Positions 7,344 through 17,500 of a stretch of DNA of 64,000 nt are shown here, piece after piece; the stretch's first letter is position 1; each line of letters starts with the position of its first letter. Both the position numbers and the translations under genes were made by a program. Location of the stretch: positions 1 through 64,000 of the forward strand of contig JAVMKI010000069.1 in NCBI GenBank assembly GCA_031732755.1, written 5' to 3'. Source of the DNA: Contendibacter sp031732755 (GTDB lineage: Bacteria > Pseudomonadota > Gammaproteobacteria > Competibacterales > Competibacteraceae). The notes beneath the pieces are model-generated. The model searched no databases. It was not told the DNA's origin and saw nothing but the letters and a program-made list of their open reading frames with translations.

Positions 7344-9374
7344 CTACCCCTCCAGCAACGCCCACAATCCCGCCTCGTCCAGCACCGTCACACCCAGTTC
7401 CCGCGCCTTGTCCAGCTTGGAACCGGCTTCGTGGCCCGCCACCACGTAATCGGTTTTCCTCGACACGCTGCCGCTCACCCTGGCGCCCAACGCTCGCAGT
7501 CGATCCGACGCCTGATCGCGCGTCAGGGACTCCAAAGTTCCCGTCAGCACGAAGGTTTTACCAGCCAGTGGCTGCTCGACCACCCGTTTGACCTCGGTTT
7601 CCGGCCAAACCACCCCAGCGGCGCGCAATCGGGCGATCACTTGCTGATTATGCGGTTCCTGGAAAAACGCGCGAATGGCGGCGGCGACGACGGGGCCCAC
7701 ATCCGGCACCTGTCGCAGTTGTCCTTCATCGGCGGTCATCAACACGTCCAGCGCGCCAAAATGGTCAGCCAGGATCAACGCGGTAGCTTCACCCACTTCA
7801 CGAATCCCCAGTGCGTACAGAAAACGCGCCAGCGTCGTGTGCTTGCCGCGTTCCAGCGCCTCGACCAGCTTGGCGGCGGATCGGGTACCCATCCGTTCCA
7901 GTCCAGCCAACGCCGCCACATCCAGGCCATACAAATCGGCGGGGTTACGCACCAATTCCCGCTCCACCAGTTGCTCCACCAGTTTGTCGCCCAGGCCCCC
8001 GATATCCAGCGCCCGACGCGAGGCGAAATGGCGGATTGCCTCCTGACGCTGAGCGCGGCAGTACAAGCCGCCGATGCAGCGAGCGACCGCTTCACCCTCG
8101 GGCCGGACCACCCGCGAGCCGCACACCGGGCAGCTTGTCGGCATGACAAACGGCTGGGATTCCACCGGGCGGCGATCCAGCACCACGCCGACGACCTCGG
8201 GGATGACATCGCCGGCTCGGCGCACGATTACCGTATCGCCCACCCGCACGTCCTTGCGCGCGACCTCGTCGGCGTTGTGCAAAGTGGCGTTGGTGACGGT
8301 AACGCCGCCAACGAACACGGGCTTGAGCCGCGCGACGGGCGTGATCGCGCCGGTGCGTCCCACCTGCACCTCGATGGTCTCGACCACGGTTAGTTCTTCC
8401 TGGGCGGGGAACTTGTGCGCCACCGCCCAGCGCGGCTCGCGGGTCCGAAAACCCAGTTGCTGTTGCCAGTCCAGGCGGTTGACCTTGTACACCACGCCAT
8501 CGATGTCAAAGGGCAGCGCCGCGCGCTTTCCCGCAATGGCGCGGTGAAAAGCGATCAGGCCCTCCGCGCCACGCGCCACCGTCCGCTCGCCGCACACCGG
8601 CAAACCCAAGGCCACCAGGGCATCAAGCAAGGCGCTCTGCGTGGCGGGCAAGACCCAGCCCTGCCCCTCGCCCAGCCCGTAGGCGAAAAACGACAATGGC
8701 CGCCGGGCCGCTAAATGGGGGTCGAGTTGCCGGATGCTGCCGGCGGCACCATTACGAGGATTGACCAGCGTGGGCAATCCGGCAGCGCGCTGGCGGGCGT
8801 TATAACGCTCGAAATCCGGGCGGCTCATGTACGCCTCGCCGCGCACTTCCAGCACGACGGGCACAATCCCTTGCAACCGCAACGGTACCGCCTTGATGGT
8901 GCGCACGTTCTGGGTGACATCCTCGCCAGTCTCGCCGTCGCCGCGCGTGGCAGCCTGAACGAATACGCCATGCTCATAACGCAAGGTAAGCGCCAGGCCG
9001 TCGAATTTCAGTTCGCAAGCGTATTCGACCAGCGGCGCGTCCGCGTTCAAACCCAACTCGCGCCGTATCTGCGCGTCGAAGGCTTGGGCGCCGCCCGGAC
9101 CAATGTCGGTTTCGGTGCGGATGGACAACATCGGCACCCGGTGCCGCACGGGGGTAAATGCTTCCAGCGGCTGGCCGCCCACCCGCCGGGTTGGGGAATC
9201 AAGGGTGATCAGTTCCGGGTGCGCCGCTTCCAACTCCTGGAGTTCCCGAAATAGCCGGTCGTACTCGACATCGGGAATTTCCGGAGCGTCCAGCACGTAA
9301 TAGCGATAGCCATGCCAGTGCAGTTGTTCGCGCAGCCACGCGGCGCGGGCTCGCGCATCGGTGGAAATCGCCAC
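7344..9374 (-). CDS. ligA: NAD+-dependent DNA ligase
   Basis: Seals nicks during replication and repair, using NAD+ as the AMP donor. Domain order is complete: the Ia domain with YYVLDAPEIPDVEYDRLF, adenylation domain with the active-site Lys in CELKFDGLAL, OB fold, a Cys4 zinc finger (CPVCG ... CIGGLYC), helix-hairpin-helix repeats, and a C-terminal BRCT domain (KTFVLTGTLESLTRD). The GTG at 9374 gives 676 residues and the normal spacing to the Ia domain; a TTG at 9428 would add 18 residues and overlap zipA. It lies 13 nt after zipA, in the smc-zipA-ligA order usual for gammaproteobacteria. Confidence 0.93.
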   Translation of the reverse strand: MAISTDARARAAWLREQLHWHGYRYYVLDAPEIPDVEYDRLFRELQELEAAHPELITLDSPTRRVGGQPLEAFTPVRHRVPMLSIRTETDIGPGGAQAFDAQIRRELGLNADAPLVEYACELKFDGLALTLRYEHGVFVQAATRGDGETGEDVTQNVRTIKAVPLRLQGIVPVVLEVRGEAYMSRPDFERYNARQRAAGLPTLVNPRNGAAGSIRQLDPHLAARRPLSFFAYGLGEGQGWVLPATQSALLDALVALGLPVCGERTVARGAEGLIAFHRAIAGKRAALPFDIDGVVYKVNRLDWQQQLGFRTREPRWAVAHKFPAQEELTVVETIEVQVGRTGAITPVARLKPVFVGGVTVTNATLHNADEVARKDVRVGDTVIVRRAGDVIPEVVGVVLDRRPVESQPFVMPTSCPVCGSRVVRPEGEAVARCIGGLYCRAQRQEAIRHFASRRALDIGGLGDKLVEQLVERELVRNPADLYGLDVAALAGLERMGTRSAAKLVEALERGKHTTLARFLYALGIREVGEATALILADHFGALDVLMTADEGQLRQVPDVGPVVAAAIRAFFQEPHNQQVIARLRAAGVVWPETEVKRVVEQPLAGKTFVLTGTLESLTRDQASDRLRALGARVSGSVSRKTDYVVAGHEAGSKLDKARELGVTVLDEAGLWALLEG

Positions 9375-9387
9375 GATGTTCCCGCGT

Positions 9388-10191
9388 TCAGTCGAGTAGT
9401 CCAAGCCAGCGCCGCTCCAGGTCGGCAACCTGACCGCGCAGCCGCAGCAGCATGGGGTTGGTCAACCGATTCTGGTGCTCGTCGCAAATGGTTCCACCGA
9501 GATTGCGCGCCAGATGATCGGCGCTGATCACCAGCAGGTCCAGTGCCTCCGTCCCTTCCAGCGGGCCGGGCAGGCTCATGAAGAGCAACAATCCGGGGGT
9601 GGACAAGCTCGGCAGTGTTTGCGGATCGAACGCGCCCGGATTGCGCAGGTGCGCCATGCCGAAGATCGGCGCGGTGCCCGCGGCTTCTCGATCCGGGAAT
9701 CGCTCGAACACGCCGTCGGCATTCAGCCGAAAAGTCAGTTCCTCGGCCACTGCCTGGATGCGCGACCCCGTGAACGGCTGCCCGCGCGGCGCCATCACGG
9801 TCAGGGCCACCGTCATGGCCAACGCCGCTTCACCGGTTTCCTGGTCAGCCACCGACGGTGACTCCAGGCCGAAGGAGCCGGATGAGGGATCGTCCGTCTT
9901 GAATCCACACTCGGCGTTCTTCGGTTCAATCGGCCGGATTTCCACATCCACCAACGCCTTGTCCGCCAAATGATGGTCTGGGGTAATTCGGCCCAACTCA
10001 CCAAAGTCGTATTCATTGAGCAACGGGTCCGGTTGCGGCGGCGGCTCGCCGAACACCACCGGATCCGGTTGCGGCCGGCGGCGGCGTTTGCCAATTTCCT
10101 CCTTGATCCGGGACCGGATGACCCAAAAATAGATCAGGGCGCCTACGATGACCGCCCCGATACCCACCAACAGCCACTGCGTTTTGTCCAT
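9388..10191 (-). CDS. zipA: Cell division protein ZipA
   Basis: Bitopic inner-membrane protein that tethers FtsZ at the division site. The N-terminal anchor WLLVGIGAVIVGALIYFWVI (about residues 6-25) is followed by a basic stretch (KRRRRPQPDP), a flexible Pro/Glu/Asp-rich linker and a C-terminal FtsZ-binding domain from about residue 125 (VALTVMAPRGQPFTGSRIQAV ... LLLFMSLPGPLEGTEALDLL). The length of 267 residues is normal. It lies between smc and ligA on the same strand; a promoter candidate is at 10299-10327. Confidence 0.9.
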   Translation of the reverse strand: MDKTQWLLVGIGAVIVGALIYFWVIRSRIKEEIGKRRRRPQPDPVVFGEPPPQPDPLLNEYDFGELGRITPDHHLADKALVDVEIRPIEPKNAECGFKTDDPSSGSFGLESPSVADQETGEAALAMTVALTVMAPRGQPFTGSRIQAVAEELTFRLNADGVFERFPDREAAGTAPIFGMAHLRNPGAFDPQTLPSLSTPGLLLFMSLPGPLEGTEALDLLVISADHLARNLGGTICDEHQNRLTNPMLLRLRGQVADLERRWLGLLD

Positions 10192-10298
10192 ATTGCTCTG
10201 TCACAAAGCCCCGGATCGCGCCGACCGCAATCCTGATTGCGCCAAGGAACGCCAAACCCCTATCGCCGCATGGGCGGGACAGGGGCCAAACGCCACCG

Positions 10299-10327
10299 TT
10301 TATACTGAAATCCGTCCGCTTTCACAA
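10299..10327 (-). promoter_or_regulatory. Sigma-70 promoter candidate for zipA-ligA
   Basis: On the minus strand TTGTGA and TATAAA are separated by exactly 17 nt. The -35 matches consensus at four of six positions and the -10 at five of six. It lies about 110 nt before the zipA ATG in the 253-nt gap after smc. Confidence 0.5.
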
Positions 10328-10444
10328 ACCTCGCATCCGTCCAAGCGGCGTTCTCCAACCAATCGGATGCGCCAACCGATTGCAAAACAGCCCTCATTCC
10401 CGCCCTTCTCTCCAACCCACGGGCGAGAAGATTTTAGACAACGG

Positions 10445-13400
10445 CTAAGCGACCGCCGCCAACCGCGCCGCCTCGGCGACATCCACCGCCACCAGCCGTG
10501 ACACGCCCGGCTCCTGCATGGTCACTCCAGCCAGATGCCGGGCGATTTCCATGGTGGCCTTGTTGTGGGTGATGAAGAGGAATTGCACCCGCTCCGCCAT
10601 TTCTCGAACCAGCGCGCCAAACCGGCCTACGTTGGCCTCGTCCAGCGGGGCGTCCACTTCGTCCAGCAAGCAAAAGGGAGCCGGATTAAGCTGGAAAATG
10701 GCGAACACCAAAGCGACGGCGGTCAATGCCTTCTCCCCGCCGGACAGCAGGCTGATCGAACCGATCCGCTTGCCGGGCGGCTTGGCCATGATCGTCACGC
10801 CGGCGTCGAGCGCATCCTCGCCGGTCAGTTCCAGATGCGCCTGGCCGCCGCCAAACAGCCGTGGAAACAGTTCACCCAGTCCAACGTTCACTCGCTCGAA
10901 CGTTTCACGAAAACGAGTCCGGGTTTCACGATCCATCTTGCGCATGGCGTTTTCCAGCGTGGCCAGCGCTTCCAGCAAGTCGGCGTTCTGCGCGTCGAGA
11001 TACTGCTTGCGCTCCGACCCCTGAGCCAATTCCTCGATAGCCGCCAGATTGACCGCGCCCAACCGCTGGATGCGCCGTTCGATCTGTTCCAGTCGCGCCA
11101 GCCAGTCGCTGTCGACCGCTGTCACCGGCAAGGTGGGCAACACGGCTTCCGGCGTGGTCGCCAGTTCGCGCAATTGTTCGAGCAGATTATCCTGGCGAAT
11201 CCGCGCCTCGCCCACGGCCAGTCGCTGTTCCTCCAGTTCACGGCGCAACACTTCGGCTTGGCGTTCGCAGCGCCCACGCGCCTGCTCGCCGGTTTGCAAT
11301 TCGGTGTCCTGAGCATCCAGACCCTGGCGCGCATCCCGCAGTTCCGCGGCGAGCGTCAGACTCCGCTCCAAGCTGGCCGCCAGCTCCTGCTCCGCGGCAG
11401 CCAGGTTTGCCTCGGTCTCGGCGGCGGATTCCTCTGCCAGCCGCGCGCGCCGCGCCAGAAACTGATCGCGCTGCGCCGCCAGCCGCGCCAACGCCTGGTC
11501 GGCGGCCACCGCGCGCGCGCGCGCCGTCTCCAGTTCCACCGTCCAGCGGGCGGCGTCCTGACGGGCAGCCTCCGCCCGCTCCCGGCAAGCGCGCAGTTCC
11601 GCGCGCCTCTGCTCCCGCCAGGCGTTCAATTCGTTCTGTTCCGCACCCAGATTTTCCAGAGCCAGCAACGCCTCTTCCAACCGCGCCCGAGCCTGCTCGA
11701 TCTGGTCGCGCTCCTGCTCGGCCTGTTCCTCCAACTCCGCGATTTCCCTCGCCAACGCCGCGCGGCGGACGCGGGCCTGTTCCGTTCGGGCCAGCACCGC
11801 GTTCAGTCGTCCCTGCGCGGCGGCATGATCGCGATGCCCCTGATTCACCGCTTGCTGTGTCGCGCGGCGGTGCTGCTCCAGTTCGCGCCGATGCTCCCGC
11901 AAACGTTCCAGTTCCGCTTCCTCCCGCGCTAGCAGCGCTGTCTCTTCGGCCAGCGCCGCCTCCAACTGGCGGATTTCCCGCTCGCGCGCCAGCACGCCCC
12001 CATCGCCGCCGCGCGTCAGTCGCAGCCAGCGGCGCCCGCACAGCATTCCCTCGGGCGTCGCGATGGTCTCACCCGCCAGCAGTCCGGCGCGCTGCGCCAG
12101 CGCCTCGGTCAAACTAGCGGCGACACGCACGCCGTCCAGCAAACCGGCGAGTGGCTCCGGCGCACGCACCCGGGTCGCCAGCGCGGCGACCTCGATGACC
12201 GCGGGCGGCTCATCCGATGGCGCGGGCTCCAGCAAGGTCAGCCGCCCTTGCGACAATTCAGCCAGCGCGGCTGCCGGCGTGTCGAGATTCGCCACGCAAA
12301 CCGCGTCCAGCCAACTCGCCAGCGCCGCCTCCACCGCCCGTTCCCAGCCCGGTTCGACCTCCAACTGCTCCGCCAGTCGCGGCGCTTCGGTCAACCCCTG
12401 GGCACGCAACCACCGTTGCAAGGACGCATCGTGTTGTCCCAGCGCCGCTTCCCGCAACGTGTGCAACGACGCCAGCCGGCCTCGGTCGGTTTGCGCCCGG
12501 TCGCGCGCTTCCCGCGCCCGCTGGCCGATGTGGCGCTGGGCGTCCTCGGTTGCGACAATGCCCGCCTCGGCGACCGTCAGCGTTTCATGCGCGCGGCGCA
12601 GGGCTTCCGCCGCGTCTTGCTCTGCTGCGTTCAACTCCGCCAGTTCGCTCTCGAATCCATCATCGGCGAGTTGCTCCGCCTCAAGGCGTAGCCGTTCCAA
12701 GCGCCGTTCGCTCTGCAATTCGTGCCGCTCGCCCTGCTCGATCCGGGCACGCTCCACCTCGGTCTGACGCCGCGCCTCGGCCTGACGCCGATTCGATTCC
12801 TCCCAGGCGGCCTGCGCTTCCCGCAGCGCGGCCTCCGCCGCCGCCAGCGTGGCGCTGGCGTCTACCTCGACCGTCAACGCCCGCGCTTGTTCCGGTTCAG
12901 CCGTGGCCAACGCCGCCGCCAGCGCATCCCGCAGGCGCCGATCGGTACCCCACTGCGCCTCGATCTCGGTCAAGGCTGCCTCGATCTGGCGGCCGTCATC
13001 CTCACGCCGCCGCCGTAACTCGCGTTGGTGTTGCAAAAACTGTTCGAGCCGACTGACATCAGCGCCAGCCTGGTAATAACGGCCCTGGACCGCGTTGAAC
13101 CGGTCGTTCGCCTCCAACCGTCGCGCCCGGTCGCTTTCCAGCCTGGCTTCCAGCCGACGCTGTTCGGCCAGCACGGCCTCCAGCGCGGTTTCCCGCTGGC
13201 GCAGTTCGCGGTCGCGGTCCTGGAGTTCGGCATGCAGACCACGCCAGCGCAAGGTCAGCAATTCCGCCCGCAGCCGGCGTTCGCTGGCGCGTAGTTCGCG
13301 ATATTGCTCGGCGGCGCGGGCTTGGCGCTGTAAATGTTGGAGTTGGCGGCCCAATTCCTCGCGCACATCGTTGAGCCGGTCGAGGTTGTCGCGGGCATGG

Positions 13401-13954
13401 CGGATGCGGGTTTCGGTCTCGCGGCGACGGTCCTTGTACCGGGAAATGCCAGCGGCCTCCTCCAGAAACACCCGCAAGTCCTCCGGGCGGGCTTCGATCA
13501 CCCGCGAAATCATGCCCTGCTCGATGATGGCGTAGCTGCGCGGCCCCAGGCCAGTGCCCAGAAAAATATCGGCAATGTCGCGGCGACGACAGCGCGCGCC
13601 GTTGAGAAAGTAGCTGGATTGGCCATCGCGGCCGACCACCCGCCGGATGGCGATCTCGCCATAACTGGCCCAGGGACCGCCCAGACGCCCCTGACTGTTG
13701 TCGAACACCAGTTCGATGGAGGCCTGACCGACCGGCTTGCGGCTGGCCGAACCGTTGAAGATGACATCGCTCATCGTCTCGCCGCGCAGGCTACGGGCCG
13801 AGCTTTCACCCATCACCCAGCGCACGGCGTCGATGATGTTGGATTTACCGCAACCGTTGGGACCGACGACGCCGACCAAGTTGCTGGGTAAATGCAGTAC
13901 CGTCGGGTCCACGAACGACTTGAATCCGGCCAGCCTGATCGTGCTCAACCGCAT
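10445..13954 (-). CDS. smc: Chromosome partition protein Smc
   Basis: Chromosome condensation ATPase of 1169 residues. The Walker A GPNGCGKSN lies at residues 31-39 of the N-terminal head; the signature LLSGGEKAL is near residue 1068 and Walker B FCLLDEVDAPLDEAN near 1096 of the C-terminal head. Between them are two long coiled-coil arms (Arg/Glu/Ala rich) and a hinge region around 500-650 containing a Gly-poor globular stretch (EVEPGWERAVEAAL ... LLDGVRVAASL). Having a true bacterial Smc with zipA downstream is the Pseudomonas-like situation, in contrast to MukBEF of E. coli. ScpA/ScpB are not in the window. Confidence 0.95.
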   Translation of the reverse strand: MRLSTIRLAGFKSFVDPTVLHLPSNLVGVVGPNGCGKSNIIDAVRWVMGESSARSLRGETMSDVIFNGSASRKPVGQASIELVFDNSQGRLGGPWASYGEIAIRRVVGRDGQSSYFLNGARCRRRDIADIFLGTGLGPRSYAIIEQGMISRVIEARPEDLRVFLEEAAGISRYKDRRRETETRIRHARDNLDRLNDVREELGRQLQHLQRQARAAEQYRELRASERRLRAELLTLRWRGLHAELQDRDRELRQRETALEAVLAEQRRLEARLESDRARRLEANDRFNAVQGRYYQAGADVSRLEQFLQHQRELRRRREDDGRQIEAALTEIEAQWGTDRRLRDALAAALATAEPEQARALTVEVDASATLAAAEAALREAQAAWEESNRRQAEARRQTEVERARIEQGERHELQSERRLERLRLEAEQLADDGFESELAELNAAEQDAAEALRRAHETLTVAEAGIVATEDAQRHIGQRAREARDRAQTDRGRLASLHTLREAALGQHDASLQRWLRAQGLTEAPRLAEQLEVEPGWERAVEAALASWLDAVCVANLDTPAAALAELSQGRLTLLEPAPSDEPPAVIEVAALATRVRAPEPLAGLLDGVRVAASLTEALAQRAGLLAGETIATPEGMLCGRRWLRLTRGGDGGVLAREREIRQLEAALAEETALLAREEAELERLREHRRELEQHRRATQQAVNQGHRDHAAAQGRLNAVLARTEQARVRRAALAREIAELEEQAEQERDQIEQARARLEEALLALENLGAEQNELNAWREQRRAELRACRERAEAARQDAARWTVELETARARAVAADQALARLAAQRDQFLARRARLAEESAAETEANLAAAEQELAASLERSLTLAAELRDARQGLDAQDTELQTGEQARGRCERQAEVLRRELEEQRLAVGEARIRQDNLLEQLRELATTPEAVLPTLPVTAVDSDWLARLEQIERRIQRLGAVNLAAIEELAQGSERKQYLDAQNADLLEALATLENAMRKMDRETRTRFRETFERVNVGLGELFPRLFGGGQAHLELTGEDALDAGVTIMAKPPGKRIGSISLLSGGEKALTAVALVFAIFQLNPAPFCLLDEVDAPLDEANVGRFGALVREMAERVQFLFITHNKATMEIARHLAGVTMQEPGVSRLVAVDVAEAARLAAVA

Positions 13955-13981
13955 GAGAGCAAAACGCGCGCGCTACGCCGA

Positions 13982-14449
13982 TCAGGTCCGGCGAACCAGG
14001 GGCTGCAATACCGCTTCAATGATCTCCAGATCCGGGATGATGACTGACTGATCCTGATAACGCGCCCAGCTCAGCACGCCCGGTCGGTTCAAATCGGTCA
14101 CGGCGGGATCCAGGGTGATCTCATGGCGATGCAGATCCAGTGGCCGCGGTACCGAGGTGCTGAGGATGCCAAAATGTGGCAGCCGGGTATCGGAACCCAA
14201 GGCATTGATGAAAATAATCCGGGAATTGAGATCGGCCTCGGGCGCCACGCGAAAGATCAGCCGCCCCAGACTGACCAGCGGCGTGGTCAGATTGCGCCAT
14301 AACATGGCGCCCACCACCCAATGCGGCGCGGCTTCGATCTGCAGCGGGGTGGCGAAGGGGAGCACCTCGACGACGAGGCTGTTGGGCAGGACGACCTGCC
14401 CACCTTGCACCGCGATCAACAAACAACGGAGATTGGAGGAAGCTTCCAT
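13982..14449 (-). CDS. CheW-like protein, ChpC type
   Basis: A 155-residue protein with a single CheW-like SH3-type fold (LIAVQGGQVVLPNSLVVEVLPF ... WVVGAMLWRNLTTPLVSLGRLIF). CheW proteins couple receptors to the histidine kinase. It lies directly downstream of chpA, the position of chpC in P. aeruginosa, where ChpC is an accessory coupling protein of the Pil-Chp system. The other CheW-like gene, pilI, is at the opposite end of the cluster. No methylesterase (chpB) gene separates it from chpA. Confidence 0.8.
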   Translation of the reverse strand: MEASSNLRCLLIAVQGGQVVLPNSLVVEVLPFATPLQIEAAPHWVVGAMLWRNLTTPLVSLGRLIFRVAPEADLNSRIIFINALGSDTRLPHFGILSTSVPRPLDLHRHEITLDPAVTDLNRPGVLSWARYQDQSVIIPDLEIIEAVLQPLVRRT

Positions 14450-14513
14450 AATGAGGTCCGGGCAACGGGCGGGGCGGCACCGGCTCCGGCGATCCGGATC
14501 CGGTCCGACCGTT

Positions 14514-17500
14514 TCAGAGGATCAACTCCTGGGCGCGGTCGCCCAGAATCTGGCGAATTGACCGCAACAACTGCTCTTCCTGATAAGGCTTGGTCAAATA
14601 GTCGTTAACACCCAGTTTCATGGCCCGATCGCGGTGCTTGTCGCCACCGCGCGAAGTAACCATGATGATCGGCAGATGCGCCGACGTGGCTTGATTGCGA
14701 ACGTGGGCCAGCACCTCGAAACCGTCCATGCGCGGCATCTCGATATCGAGGATCGCCAAATCGGGTACTTGGGTTTGCAACATCGCCACCGCGTCCAGTC
14801 CATCCTTGGCGGTGATCACCCGCATGTTGTGGCGTTCCAGGATCCGGGCCGTCACCTTGCGCATGGTGATCGAATCGTCGATCACCATGACGCTGAGCTT
14901 CTCTGGCCGGACTTCCTGGCGCGCCGCGCGCAACGCTCGGCTTTCCTTCTGTTTTTGTGTCTGGGAACCGATGTTGCGCACCAGCGCCGCCAGTTCCAGC
15001 ACCACCACCACACGGCCATCACCCAATACGGTGGCGCCGGAGATGCCAGACACTCCATCGAACTGGGGTCCAACCGGCTTGACGATGATTTCCTGATTGC
15101 CCTGCACTGCCTCCACCTGTAGGGCGGCGCAAGCCTCCGCGCTGCGGAACAACAGGGTAGGCGGGCGACGATCCGCAGTTTCCTCAAAGGGCAAAATCCG
15201 CTCGCTGCCGACCAGAATACCGAGGTTATGAATCGGATAACCGCGCCCGCCATGCTGGTAGCGAATCTGCTCGCCGCTCAGATAGGCTTGAAATTCTCTC
15301 TCGCTGAGTCGCGTGACCAGCTCGATACTGAGCAGAGGAATGGCGAACAGGCTATCGCCCGCCTGCGCCAACAAAGCTTGGGTCACCGACAGCGAGAACG
15401 GCAAGCGGATGATAAAGCGGGTGCTTCGGCCACGCTCGGTCTGGATCAACAAGGCGCCGCGCATGGTGCGAATCGCCTCGTTCACCACATCCATGCCAAC
15501 CCCGCGTCCAGCGATCTGGTCCACGGTCGCGGCGGTGGAAAACCCAGGGCGCAGCAACAGGGCGATCAATTCTTCCTGGTTGGCCGGTTGGCCGGGCAAC
15601 AGCAATCCCTTTTCCTCACCCTTGGCCCGGATCGCGTCGAAATTGATGCCGGCGCCATCGTCGCTCAGTTCCAAGACGAGTTCGGCGCCTTCCCGACGTA
15701 AACTGAGCGTGATGGTGCCGATCTCGGATTTGCCGGCGGCTCGGCGTCGTTCCGGCGTTTCGATGCCGTGCGCCAATGAGTTGCGCAACATATGCTCCAA
15801 CGGCGCCACCATGTTCTCCAACACGGTGCGGTCGACTTCCGACTCCTCGCCGCCCACCAGCAATTCCGCCCGCTTGCCCAGTTCCTGAGCCGCCTGCCGC
15901 ACCACCCGTCGCAACCGCGGAATGATGCTGCCAAATCGCACCATGCCGGTACGCATCAACCCCTGCTGGATTTCCTTGTTGACCTTGCTTTGTTGATCCA
16001 GCAACGTGGTGATTTCCCGCGCGTGCTCGCTCAGGGTATTGCCGACGTTGCCCAAGTCGTCGGCGATTTCCATCAGCGACCGGCTCACCTGTTGCAGTTC
16101 GGTGAAACGGTCCAACTCCAGGGGGTCGAATTCCAGTTGATGCGCCGCGACGCCCTGATCCTGGCGGGATTGGATGCGGGCCTCGGCCTGGGTGGCGAGA
16201 TTGCCGACCTGGCGGCGCAGCCGGGAAATGGTCTGCTCCAGTTCGTTGAGATTGAAACTCATGGCGCCCACGCCCTGGTCGATGCGGGCGCGGAAAATAC
16301 TGCTTTCGCCCATCTGATTGACCAGGGTATTGAGCAACGTGGCGCTGACCCGGATGCTGTCGGCGGGCGCGACCTGCGGCGCGGCGGCGGGCGCGGCTTC
16401 CACCGGCCGCACCGGAACGGTGGGCGCGGCTGGCGGCGCCGTGACGGGAAGCGTGGTCGGCTGGAGCAACTCCGCCGCTTCGCCGCCAAGCACGCTGTTC
16501 AATTCGTCAATCAGCGCCTGCGGTACCGCCGGCCGCACCCCCTCGAGTACTTCCGCCAACATCCGATGGAGACCGTCCAAGGCGTTTTGCAGCGCATCCA
16601 GCACCGACGACGATATCGAAGCCGTGCCCTTGCCCAGCGCATCCAGCACCGATTCGGCGGCATGGGCCAAATCGCCGACCGGCATGATGCCCGCCATGCG
16701 CGAACCGCCCTTGAGCGTGTGCATTTCGCGGCGCAGATTATTCAATAATTCAACGTTTTCCGGCTCGCTGCGCAACCGCCGCAGGAGAAGGTCGCTGGAA
16801 TCGAGCACCTCGGCGGCCTCGGCTTGGAAAACCTGGGCCAACTCCTGATCCAACTCGGTCATGGGCCGCGAGGAGGGCGGTTCGGGAACCGCCACGGCCT
16901 CTTCGGACACCACCGAAACGGTCGGCGATACCTCGGTCGGCTGGCTGACCGCCACCGTATCGGCCAGCCGGTGCAAATCGGTGATCAAATCGGTCGCGGC
17001 GGGCGGACTCGTCCCGGCGGCGGCTTCCGCCAACATTCGGTTGAACCGATCCAGCACGTTTTGCAAAGCATCCAACACGACCGGTGACGCGGGCTCCCTG
17101 CTCTTGCCCAACGCATCCAGCACCGATTCAGCGGCGTGGGCCAGATCGCCGACCGGCATGATGCCCGCCATGCGTGAACTGCCCTTGAGCGTGTGCATGC
17201 CCCGGCGCAGATCGTTCAGCAACTCGGGTCGGTCCGGCTTGGCCGTCAGTTGCTGCAAGATAGCGTCGCTGGCGTCGAGAATTTCGGTGGCTTCGTACTG
17301 GAAAATCTGCGCCAACTCCAGTTCCGCGGCGGGCGGCGCGAGCGGCTCCGGCGACGTCTGCTCGATTGGCGCGGGGCTGGCCGCGAGCGGAGGAACGGGC
17401 GGCGCCAAAACCGGCGCGGCTTCCACCACGCTAGGCGGCGCCACCCCCGTAACCGGCCGGATGGAAGCGGGTGCCCCCTCGACCAGAAATTCCTGCAATA